A stretch of 6,051 bases of DNA from Firmicutes bacterium UBA5500 (GCA_002427055.1 DIPA01000034.1:43270-49320); one strand, 5' to 3'. Positions 1 through 4,941 are shown, counted from the stretch's first letter. Numbers and translations: made by a program. Notes: generated from the letters alone by a model not told the origin.

Positions 1-137
1 ACTCGCCTGATCAATTTTGATTCCAAACCGATCTGCTGCAGCGCACGCTTAATTTTACTTGAGGCTTCACCAGCCTGGATAAAATCATTGCCAACTACTG
101 CAAAACGCAATTCCAACAAAGGTTTCGAGGCCACCAC
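1..137 (-). CDS. Anti-sigma-factor-type ATP-binding protein (RsbW/RsbT/SpoIIAB-like), N-terminal part, cut by window edge
   Basis: Only the first 45 codons and part of the next are in the window; the rest lies beyond position 1. The visible translation includes LELRFAVVGNDFIQAGEASS and then KIKRTLQQIGLESKLIRR. This resembles the first strand and helix of small GHKL-fold serine kinases/anti-sigma factors that directly follow DRTGG genes in anaerobic Firmicutes. The ATP-binding N-box (E..N...H) would come next and cannot be seen, so activity is untested. There are two tandem GTG start candidates, 137-135 and 134-132. AGGGGG at 147-142 lies 4 bases before the first and 7 before the second, which slightly favours the second. 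The Shine-Dalgarno overlaps the stop codon of the DRTGG gene only 8 bases upstream, so the two genes are almost certainly co-transcribed and translationally coupled. The family call rests on recall of the N-terminal pattern and on context. Confidence 0.68.
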   Translation of the reverse strand, partial: MVASKPLLELRFAVVGNDFIQAGEASSKIKRALQQIGLESKLIRR

Positions 138-145
138 ATCGCCCC

Positions 146-487
146 CTACACTCTCAACCCAGCCTGATGGAGTATGTCACGGGTCTCCATCAAGCTATAG
201 CTGGTCAATAAGACTGGTAAGCCCATCTTACTGGCTAAACGTATGGCTTCTGAACGAGGATAACGTCCCTTAACAAAAATAACCGCCTTGATATCGATCA
301 TTTCTGCCGTACGTACCACCTGCAAATTTGTAAGGCCAGTGAGCAAGATAGCACGGTCTCCGCAGGGGGTAGATAATACATCGCTCATCATATCAGAGCC
401 TAAAGCTTGCTCGATCTCAGTATCGAGTTTGATATGGCCCCCAAGAATTTCAGCGCCCAGCAAATCAGCTATCTCTCTCAGTCTCAA
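146..487 (-). CDS. DRTGG-domain protein, single-domain form
   Basis: This 113-residue protein has the length and pattern of stand-alone DRTGG proteins (Pfam DRTGG). Landmarks are the start RLREIADLLGAEIL, GSDMMSDVL at residues 30-38, and LLTGLTNLQVVRTAEM at 48-63. A hydrophobic strand, IKAVIFVKGR, follows at 66-75, then GLPVLLTSYS at 89-98. The domain is also found in phosphotransacetylases and CBS proteins and is thought to be a ligand-sensing or regulatory fold; its ligand is unknown to me. The literal DRTGG motif is absent, which is common in this subgroup. No membrane segment or signal peptide is seen. The start is a TTG, chosen because the family begins at this point and a strong ribosome-binding site precedes it by 8 bases. 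It lies 54 bases after the SPOR gene and 8 bases before the ATPase gene, and probably forms one operon with both. In related anaerobes this pair sits upstream of NADH-linked hydrogenase or Fe-S genes, which would lie outside the window. Confidence 0.85.
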   Translation of the reverse strand: MRLREIADLLGAEILGGHIKLDTEIEQALGSDMMSDVLSTPCGDRAILLTGLTNLQVVRTAEMIDIKAVIFVKGRYPRSEAIRLASKMGLPVLLTSYSLMETRDILHQAGLRV

Positions 488-495
488 AAAAACAA

Positions 496-503
496 GCCTC
501 CTT
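496..503 (-). promoter_or_regulatory. Strong ribosome-binding site fixing the TTG start of the DRTGG gene
   Basis: The minus strand reads AAGGAGGC, nearly perfectly complementary to the 16S rRNA tail, and ends 8 bases before the TTG at 487-485. Another TTG at 495-493 is adjacent and out of frame, and no ATG is available near the family's usual N-terminus, so this site supports the rare TTG start. Confidence 0.8.
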
Positions 504-541
504 AAGCCGCTGTCAGTAAAACCTTGTTTAATCTACTCGTA

Positions 542-1396
542 TCACTTAAGCAAAGCCCGTATGCTGGATGTGAAGGCTTGGTAGTAACTGGTGAACTCAA
601 TAAGCTGACTTTCACCAGCGAAGCGACTCCTATCATCACCTGTTTCAATGAATTGCTTTAACGCATCAATGGTATTCTTAAGTTTGCTGCAAGCGGCCTG
701 TAAATCATTATGCAAAGTAACGAGATCATTCCCCGGACTAGCCTCAGACAAGGTGGCTTGAGCTGCCTGTACTGAAGACTGCATCTTAGCTAACTGAGCC
801 TGATCCAGGCCGTTCGTACTAAGTATATGAGCAAAAGCATCTTCCATGACCACGATAGCTGGCTGAACAACGCTGAAGTAGGCTCCTGCTGCTCCCTCTA
901 GCGTACCGCTAACCGCAGGCCAGGCTACCTCCTTAGTGAAAGCATCAACTTGACTGGATTTAAACATCTGTCCTAAGGCATCGGCCGCAGCCTTATCTGT
1001 GAAAATTCCTGCAAAAACTCGATAGAGCTCGCCATCAAAATGGTAAGCAGCTGGATTCCCTTGTTCTTTCAAACCCTCAATTAAGGCATTAGCTCCAGCC
1101 TCAGTTCCGATTGCACCTACCTGCGTCAAAAAGTACTGCACCGAGCGTAGATTAATTTGAGCCGTTGCATCACTAGGCTCCTTTTTCTCTGTAAGTGAGG
1201 AATTATTGGGAACTGGATCTGGCTGTTGACCAATAACGGGGTCCATATTTGTTTCAGCCGGTGCCCATAGATATCCCTGCAATAATAGTGTATTGATCAT
1301 CCAACCGCACAATATAGCAATAGCGCCTACCAATATCCATATCGCTAGCTGTCGCCATGGAATAGCCTTCTTACGAGATCGTCTACGAGAACGCAT
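542..1396 (-). CDS. Membrane-anchored SPOR-domain protein
   Basis: This 284-residue protein has a very basic N-terminus (RSRRRSRKK, residues 2-10) and one hydrophobic segment at about 17-40. That layout predicts a type II anchor with the rest outside the membrane. A short, proline/asparagine-rich linker follows (about 46-75). Residues about 81-157 match a SPOR domain, the peptidoglycan-binding fold, with YFLTQVGAIGTEAGANALIE near the start and GELYRVFAGIFTDKAAADAL at 122-141. The remaining 120 or so residues (165-284) look mostly helical and are not recognised; their ILSTNGLDQAQLAKMQSSVQ stretch suggests a coiled or helical bundle. SPOR proteins bind denuded glycan strands at division or sporulation septa, so a role in envelope remodelling is inferred. 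The ATG start is preceded by GGAGG at 1411-1407, 10 bases away. A terminator separates it from folC, so it needs its own promoter or readthrough. Confidence 0.82.
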   Translation of the reverse strand: MRSRRRSRKKAIPWRQLAIWILVGAIAILCGWMINTLLLQGYLWAPAETNMDPVIGQQPDPVPNNSSLTEKKEPSDATAQINLRSVQYFLTQVGAIGTEAGANALIEGLKEQGNPAAYHFDGELYRVFAGIFTDKAAADALGQMFKSSQVDAFTKEVAWPAVSGTLEGAAGAYFSVVQPAIVVMEDAFAHILSTNGLDQAQLAKMQSSVQAAQATLSEASPGNDLVTLHNDLQAACSKLKNTIDALKQFIETGDDRSRFAGESQLIEFTSYYQAFTSSIRALLK

Positions 1397-1458
1397 TCTG
1401 CATCTACCTCCATCCTGTCTAAGCTACTTTCGCTGCTAACCAGTCAAATTCCTGCAGC

Positions 1459-1533
1459 AAAAAAGCTGGGTTTAAGAACTGCACCCTAAGTGCCTAGCCA
1501 TACATCTAGGGCGCTGAACATTCCCAGCTTTTT
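1459..1533 (-). terminator. Large two-part hairpin terminator after folC, probably bidirectional
   Basis: An 11-bp perfect inverted repeat, AAAAAGCTGGG at 1460-1470 and CCCAGCTTTTT at 1523-1533, flanks 52 bases. On the minus strand it ends in a run of six T and starts 4 bases after the folC stop codon. On the plus strand it also ends in five T. Inside is a second stem, read on the minus strand as CAGCGCCCTA with TAGGGTGCAG, containing one G-U pair and one mismatch. The element therefore folds as a long hairpin with an internal loop. It very likely ends folC transcription. The unusual length could also mean a mobile repeat or a processed small RNA. Confidence 0.78.
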
Positions 1534-1536
1534 ATA

Positions 1537-2835
1537 TTAATTACGCCGCTTCTTAAGATGTTCCCTAGCCTCGGATACTGTATATAACGAACCGGCCACA
1601 AGCAAAATCTCTTCTGGGGCAAGGTCTGCAAGGGCTACATCTATGGCTTCTGCAACGCTGTTAGCAGTAGTAGCAGGCACTTGATAGTCCGATGCATCCT
1701 TAAGTAGAAGCATAGGCTCAGTTGCTCTGGCATAGCTAGGCGCAGCAAAAATCACACGTGATGCCTGCGGTAGTAAATGTGCGAGCATCTCTTGGCGTTC
1801 TTTGTCTTTAAGAATGCCTAAAACCATGGAAATCTTCTTCTCTGGGAAATACTCGCGCAGAGCTTGCTGTAACGCACGCGTACCATGTGGATTATGAGCC
1901 CCATCAATAATAACTAATGGTTGCTTGCTCATTACCTCCAAACGACCTGGCCAGCGAGTGGCAGCCAAGCCAACCCGACAAGCGTGCTCATCGATGCTAA
2001 AACCCTGTTGCTGCAGTTGACCGATTACTGCCAAAGCAAGCGCTGCATTCTGGCACTGGTGCTCACCAACTAACTGTATACGCAAATCCTTCCACTCATG
2101 TTGTTGATCGTGGTAATCAAAACTCTGCTCCTCCAGGGTGAAATGGTTACGCTGATAGGTAAAGTCCCGTCCTAACCGGCATAAAGGAGCATGCAGATCC
2201 TTGGCCAAGGCCTCAATAACCTGCATTGCATCCACATGCTTGACGGCCGTTACAACAGGCACACCACGCTTAATGATACCTGCCTTCTCCGCTGCTATTT
2301 GAGATAAGGTATCGCCTAACACCTCAGTGTGATCGCGCCCAATATTGGTAATAACACTAACCAAGGGGTTAACAACATTCGTAGCATCCAAACGCCCGCC
2401 TAAGCCAACTTCCCAAACGATGAAATCTAGCTCTAACTCTTGGTAATATGCCAGTGCTAGCAGGGTAGTTACCTCGAATTGGGTTATGGGGCCCAGAGGC
2501 GTTTGGTTAATTTCATCTAAAAGAGGGCGTAAGCGTTCTACTAAGGCTACTAAAGCCTTCGTATCAATGTCTTTGCCACCTGCTCCGATACGATTAGTAA
2601 AAGCTTCTAAGTAGGGTGAAGTATACATTCCCACCCTGTAACCCGCCGCCTGCAACATATTATGTACAAAAGCAGTAGTCGAACCCTTACCGTTCGTGCC
2701 AGCGATATGAATAAACCGCTGACCTAATTCTGGTCGCCCCATTCGCTCTAGCATCCATTGCATTCGCTCTAACCCTGGCCTGCTACCAAACCTGCCAAAA
2801 GATGAGATATATTCCAAAGCTGACTGGTAGTCCAT
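1537..2835 (-). CDS. folC: Bifunctional folylpolyglutamate synthase/dihydrofolate synthase
   Basis: This enzyme of the Mur ligase family adds glutamate to dihydropteroate and/or to tetrahydrofolate using ATP in the cytoplasm, making and retaining cellular folates. The 432 residues match the usual family length. The P-loop GTNGKGST is at residues 46-53 and SPYLEAFTNRI at 73-83. EVGLGGRLDATN at 142-153 carries the magnesium-binding and catalytic glutamate region, and RDHTEVLG is at 167-174. EKAGIIK at 183-189 contains the lysine region that is carbamylated in homologues. RWPGRLE at 294-300 and DGAHNPHG at 311-318 are the C-terminal domain signatures. No key motif is missing. ATG is preceded by AGGAGGG at 2849-2843 with 7-base spacing. 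A promoter sits 50-80 bases upstream and a terminator directly follows, so folC is probably monocistronic. In many Bacillota folC follows valS; here it follows a carboxyltransferase gene and a 470-base gap. Confidence 0.96.
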   Translation of the reverse strand: MDYQSALEYISSFGRFGSRPGLERMQWMLERMGRPELGQRFIHIAGTNGKGSTTAFVHNMLQAAGYRVGMYTSPYLEAFTNRIGAGGKDIDTKALVALVERLRPLLDEINQTPLGPITQFEVTTLLALAYYQELELDFIVWEVGLGGRLDATNVVNPLVSVITNIGRDHTEVLGDTLSQIAAEKAGIIKRGVPVVTAVKHVDAMQVIEALAKDLHAPLCRLGRDFTYQRNHFTLEEQSFDYHDQQHEWKDLRIQLVGEHQCQNAALALAVIGQLQQQGFSIDEHACRVGLAATRWPGRLEVMSKQPLVIIDGAHNPHGTRALQQALREYFPEKKISMVLGILKDKERQEMLAHLLPQASRVIFAAPSYARATEPMLLLKDASDYQVPATTANSVAEAIDVALADLAPEEILLVAGSLYTVSEAREHLKKRRN

Positions 2836-2886
2836 TCACAATCCCTCCTGATACCATCATAGCACTTCTGCGTGGAAGCATTATCT

Positions 2887-2916
2887 ATTATAGTTTGACC
2901 AGAAGTTCTATTGCAA
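2887..2916 (-). promoter_or_regulatory. Candidate sigma-A promoter for folC
   Basis: The minus strand has a perfect -10 TATAAT at 2892-2887 and a -35-like TTGCAA at 2916-2911 (four of six consensus bases), separated by 18 bases. Transcription would start near 2880, leaving a leader of about 45 bases that contains the folC ribosome-binding site. It lies just after the terminator at 2919-2956, a logical place for a new transcription unit. An imperfect inverted repeat (2900-2908 with 2862-2870, 8 of 9 bases) straddles the -10. Confidence 0.6.
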
Positions 2917-2918
2917 TC

Positions 2919-2956
2919 AAAAAGGGACTGTCGCAAAACAAGGTTTGCGCAGCCCC
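2919..2956 (-). terminator. Intrinsic terminator upstream of folC
   Basis: On the minus strand, GGGGCTGCGCAAA (2956-2944) pairs with TTTGCGACAGTCCC (2937-2924) around a 6-base loop. The stem has one bulged A and one G-U pair. It is followed immediately by TTTTT (2923-2919). This is a convincing Rho-independent terminator for transcripts coming from the carboxyltransferase side. An alternative pairing of its first arm with bases about 45 further upstream would prevent it forming. Confidence 0.75.
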
Positions 2957-3131
2957 TAAGGCATGCTTAGGGTATCCCCCGACACCTACTATAGGGCTGC
3001 GGGATACTGCGAGACTGCTGATAAAGGTCGTGGTCATGCTCGCGCGCTTGTGGCCTAGTTCACTGGAGGTAGGTGCTTAGCCACCGCCTGAGACAGCCAA
3101 AACTCGCCCTAGCTCAAACAGTTGGCTGTCT
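2954..3131 (-). other. Inverted-repeat-rich non-coding stretch, candidate structured RNA or leader
   Basis: I see no convincing gene in this stretch but many perfect complementary pairs. These are 3091-3100 with 3122-3131 (AGACAGCCAA/TTGGCTGTCT), 3068-3074 with 2983-2989 (minus strand CACCTAC/GTAGGTG), and 3001-3007 with 2972-2978 (GTATCCC/GGGATAC). Two more are 2966-2972 with 2954-2960 (CCCTAAG/CTTAGGG) and 2992-3001 with 2948-2958 (10 bp, one bulge). Several exclude one another. I checked by eye for T-box, cobalamin, THF, FMN, glycine, c-di-GMP, 6S, SRP, tmRNA and RNase P hallmarks and recognised none. It may be an unknown leader, a small RNA, or debris of a repeat or insertion element. An open frame of 49 codons starting at 3037 runs through the terminator and is not credible. 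Confidence 0.4.
3091..3131. repeat. 10-bp perfect inverted repeat with 21-base loop
   Basis: AGACAGCCAA at 3091-3100 and TTGGCTGTCT at 3122-3131 are exact reverse complements. On the minus strand no T-run follows, so it is unlikely to be a terminator for the resident genes. On the plus strand only a weak TTTAAT follows, and no plus-strand gene needs it. It may be the first stem of the structured stretch downstream of the carboxyltransferase. Confidence 0.6.
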
Positions 3132-3178
3132 TTAATCGGCGATGTCTAACCACCCATTATTTAAGGCCCCAATGCGCT

Positions 3179-3298
3179 TTACGCAGGACCAACGACCTTT
3201 TCCTGGGCTACTGGGACTTTTTCAGTGGTCTCGGATACTGCTGTTGGCACGATTGGAGCTAGCTCCTGTGCCCTAAGCACATCCCGCAGCCCAAACAC
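3179..3298 (-). CDS. Possible small protein, Pro/Val-rich, directly after the carboxyltransferase
   Basis: An open frame of 39 codons from a GTG at 3298 to TAA at 3181-3179 begins 7 bases after the carboxyltransferase stop codon. It starts MFGLRDVLRAQELAPIVPTA and ends AQEKVVGPA. The N-terminal half looks like a short amphipathic helix. The second half, rich in Pro, Val, Thr and Glu, looks like the flexible linkers that precede biotinyl domains. The frame stays open upstream inside the end of the carboxyltransferase gene, to a GTG at 3322 (which would add VIPYSGN) and to an ATG at 3358, giving up to 59 residues. No good ribosome-binding site precedes any of these starts; GGAAAT before GTG 3298 is weak. 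It could be a real small subunit, a remnant of a biotin carrier protein that has lost its C-terminal domain, or chance. Confidence 0.35.
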   Translation of the reverse strand: MFGLRDVLRAQELAPIVPTAVSETTEKVPVAQEKVVGPA

Positions 3299-3305
3299 AT
3301 TTCCA

Positions 3306-4703
3306 CTATACGGGATAACCACCCTGCTTAGCTTTCTCAGCCAGATCAAAGTCCACATTATACTTGCGCGACTCGCGTTCCTTGAGATACTTGAGAGCTA
3401 CCTGCTGGAAGAGAGCATAAGACGATATGTCCTCTTCTTTCTCCATATACAAGGCAACTTCTTTTCTAGCATTTTCAAGCTCGGGTTCCAGAAGATCAGC
3501 AGGGCGAACTGTGATGACTTCTGCAGCTTCGCCAATTATGCTGCGGCGGAATTTCTCGTCGATAGGGCCAGGAGCACGCCCATATTGACCCATGAGGTAA
3601 TTCTTCACTTCGTTAGAAACCATCTTGTAACGCTCACCGGCTAATACGTTCATTAGCGACTGAGAACCAACAATCTGGCTAAAAGGCGTAACTAACGGAG
3701 GATAACCTAAGTCTTTCCGTACACGTGGCACTTCTTCAAAGATCTTCGGCAATAGATCGATCTGATCGCCTAACTGGGCAATGAAGTTGGAGATCATACC
3801 ACCTGGCATCTGGAAGCGAAGCACGTTGGTATTTACCTGATAGATAGAAGTCTTCTGTGCTTGTGGATACTTGGCCTTAACCGCAGTCAGTTTCTCAGAA
3901 ATATCGCTAAGTAACTTCAGATCTAAACCTGTATCATAAGGAGTGCCCTGCAGCACTGCAACCATCGGCTCAGTAGCTGGCTGAGAAGTACCTAATGCTA
4001 GCGGCGACTGAGCACAGTCGATAATATCAACACCAGCTTCTATAGCCTTTAACAGAGTCATGCTGGCCATGCCAGCCGTATAGTGGGTGTGTAGCTGAAT
4101 TGGTACTTCCACAAACTCTTTCAAGCGTTTGACTAAATCATAAGCCTCATAAGGCGTCAAGATGCCAGCCATATCTTTTATACATAGAGAATCGATACCG
4201 ACATCTAGTAGCTCCTTGACGAAGGTTACATAAGTATCAAAGCTGTGTACCGGGCTTACGCTATAGACTACTGTACCTTGTACATGAGCTCCTTCTTTTC
4301 TAACAGTACGCATGGCTAATTCCATGTTACGAATATCGTTTAAGCCATCAAACACACGCACAATATCCATACCGTTATCAACTGCACGTTTCAGGAACTC
4401 AACTACTACGTCGTCCGCATAATGGCGATAACCTACGAGGTTCTGACCGCGCAGCAGCATCTGCAACTTTGTGTTAGGCATGTACCTACGTATTAGTCGC
4501 AAGCGGTTCCATGGATCCTCATTTAGATAGCGCAGACAGGTATCAAAGGTTGCTCCACCCCACATCTCAACTGAAGCAAATCCTACCTGGTCCAGCATCT
4601 CTAGAACTGGGAACATGTCTTCCGTCTTCATGCGCGTGGCCCACAGTGATTGGTGACCATCACGCAAGGTCGTGTCCATTATACCTACTCTCTTCTCTGC
4701 CAA
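3306..4703 (-). CDS. pycB: Pyruvate/oxaloacetate carboxyltransferase subunit (PycB/OadA/5S family) without biotin domain
   Basis: The 465-residue protein holds the HMGL-like TIM-barrel carboxyltransferase domain (about 4-265) and the conserved PYC/OADA domain (about 290-455). TTLRDGHQS at 11-19 includes metal ligand D15. MLLRGQNLVGYRHYADDVV is at 82-100. LCIKDMAG at 173-180 contains K176, the carbamylated lysine of homologues, and QLHTH at 203-207 provides the two histidine ligands. LALGTSQPATEP follows at 235-246, and PGGMISN is at 300-306. These residues move CO2 between carboxybiotin and pyruvate/oxaloacetate. The protein ends LAEKAKQGGYPV, with no Ala/Pro linker or AMKM biotinylation motif, so a separate biotin carrier and carboxylase (or a Na+ pump) must partner it; none is in the window. 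Whether it works as pyruvate carboxylase B, oxaloacetate decarboxylase alpha or transcarboxylase 5S cannot be told from this chain alone. Start is TTG with GAGGGGTG 7 bases before; the next in-frame ATG would remove the N-terminal strand. Confidence 0.93.
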   Translation of the reverse strand: MAEKRVGIMDTTLRDGHQSLWATRMKTEDMFPVLEMLDQVGFASVEMWGGATFDTCLRYLNEDPWNRLRLIRRYMPNTKLQMLLRGQNLVGYRHYADDVVVEFLKRAVDNGMDIVRVFDGLNDIRNMELAMRTVRKEGAHVQGTVVYSVSPVHSFDTYVTFVKELLDVGIDSLCIKDMAGILTPYEAYDLVKRLKEFVEVPIQLHTHYTAGMASMTLLKAIEAGVDIIDCAQSPLALGTSQPATEPMVAVLQGTPYDTGLDLKLLSDISEKLTAVKAKYPQAQKTSIYQVNTNVLRFQMPGGMISNFIAQLGDQIDLLPKIFEEVPRVRKDLGYPPLVTPFSQIVGSQSLMNVLAGERYKMVSNEVKNYLMGQYGRAPGPIDEKFRRSIIGEAAEVITVRPADLLEPELENARKEVALYMEKEEDISSYALFQQVALKYLKERESRKYNVDFDLAEKAKQGGYPV

Positions 4704-4710
4704 GCTCTTT

Positions 4711-4718
4711 CACCCCTC
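4711..4718 (-). promoter_or_regulatory. Ribosome-binding site supporting the TTG start of the carboxyltransferase
   Basis: The minus strand reads GAGGGGTG, ending 7 bases before TTG at 4703-4701. The internal ATG at 4679-4677 has no comparable site at the right distance (GAGAGTAGG lies directly against it) and would truncate the first strand of the barrel. Confidence 0.7.
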
Positions 4719-4733
4719 GCTTTTAGTGCAGCT

Positions 4734-4756
4734 CTAGAACCCAGGTAGGGTGCTAG
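4734..4756 (-). repeat. Small hairpin in the carboxyltransferase leader
   Basis: On the minus strand CTAGCACCC and GGGTTCTAG flank TACCT and pair at 8 of 9 positions. The hairpin ends 15 bases before the Shine-Dalgarno. No T-run follows, so it is not a terminator. It may stabilise the 5' end of the message or affect initiation. Confidence 0.45.
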
Positions 4757-4764
4757 GCCGTTTA

Positions 4765-4776
4765 TTTCCGCGGAAA
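4765..4776. promoter_or_regulatory. Perfect 12-bp palindrome TTTCCGCGGAAA, possible operator
   Basis: TTTCCGCGGAAA is an exact palindrome between the likely promoter and the carboxyltransferase start, about 60 bases after the predicted transcription start and 61 bases before the TTG. Such symmetry in a non-coding leader suits a dimeric repressor or roadblock site, but no regulator is identified and a chance palindrome remains possible. Confidence 0.35.
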
Positions 4777-4833
4777 CAGGTCTGAAGAAATAATCTTCTC
4801 ATACCAGTCTTCCACAAAAACACTACCAGGTTC

Positions 4834-4870
4834 ATTGTATACAGAATATATTGAAGGATGCAAGTGTAAA
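4834..4870 (-). promoter_or_regulatory. Candidate overlapping promoters for the carboxyltransferase
   Basis: On the minus strand two overlapping sigma-A-like arrangements occur. One is TTTACA (4870-4865) with 16 bases to TATTCT (4848-4843). The other is TTGCAT (4863-4858) with 16 bases to TATACA (4841-4836) or 18 to TACAAT (4839-4834). Either gives a leader of about 125-135 bases. The segment is AT-rich compared with its surroundings and follows the ysxC stop by about 70 bases. No clear terminator separates ysxC from it, so some readthrough from lon-ysxC is possible. Confidence 0.5.
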
Positions 4871-4941
4871 CAGTCTAGAGATGATTGAAAACAACAGCTT
4901 GGTCTCGAAAACTTGGCGGATAGATCTTAGCACAGGCGTAA

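Noticed and set aside
88..584. Plus-strand open frames at 88-273 and 288-584
   Set aside because: They lie opposite the DRTGG and ATPase genes, have no family resemblance, and their sequence is explained by the minus-strand genes.
1417..1447. TTGACT at 1447-1442 (minus strand) as the -35 of a promoter for the SPOR gene
   Set aside because: No acceptable -10 lies at 16-18 bases, and a start site there would fall on top of the Shine-Dalgarno at 1411-1407.
2889..3037. 49-codon minus-strand frame beginning MTTTFISSLAVS in the structured stretch
   Set aside because: It runs through the terminator and the folC promoter and has no ribosome-binding site.
2802..3080. Plus-strand 92-codon open frame across the folC upstream gap
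   Set aside because: It covers the folC start, promoter and terminator, has no ribosome-binding site, and its composition is not protein-like.
2924..3180. 6S RNA, tmRNA, SRP RNA, RNase P RNA, T-box or known riboswitch
   Set aside because: None of the hallmark sequences I know for these could be found on either strand, and no closing stem joins the two ends of the region.
3225..3644. Plus-strand 139-codon open frame
   Set aside because: It is a shadow of the carboxyltransferase C-terminal region on the other strand, with low-quality composition rich in Ser, Leu and Phe.
4511..4726. Plus-strand 71-codon open frame
   Set aside because: It is antisense to the carboxyltransferase N-terminus, with no recognisable features.
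4734..4835. 33-codon ATG frame (MNLVVFLWKTG...) as a leader peptide of the carboxyltransferase
   Set aside because: The ATG overlaps the predicted -10/transcription start, there is no ribosome-binding site, and the alternative frame looks more protein-like.
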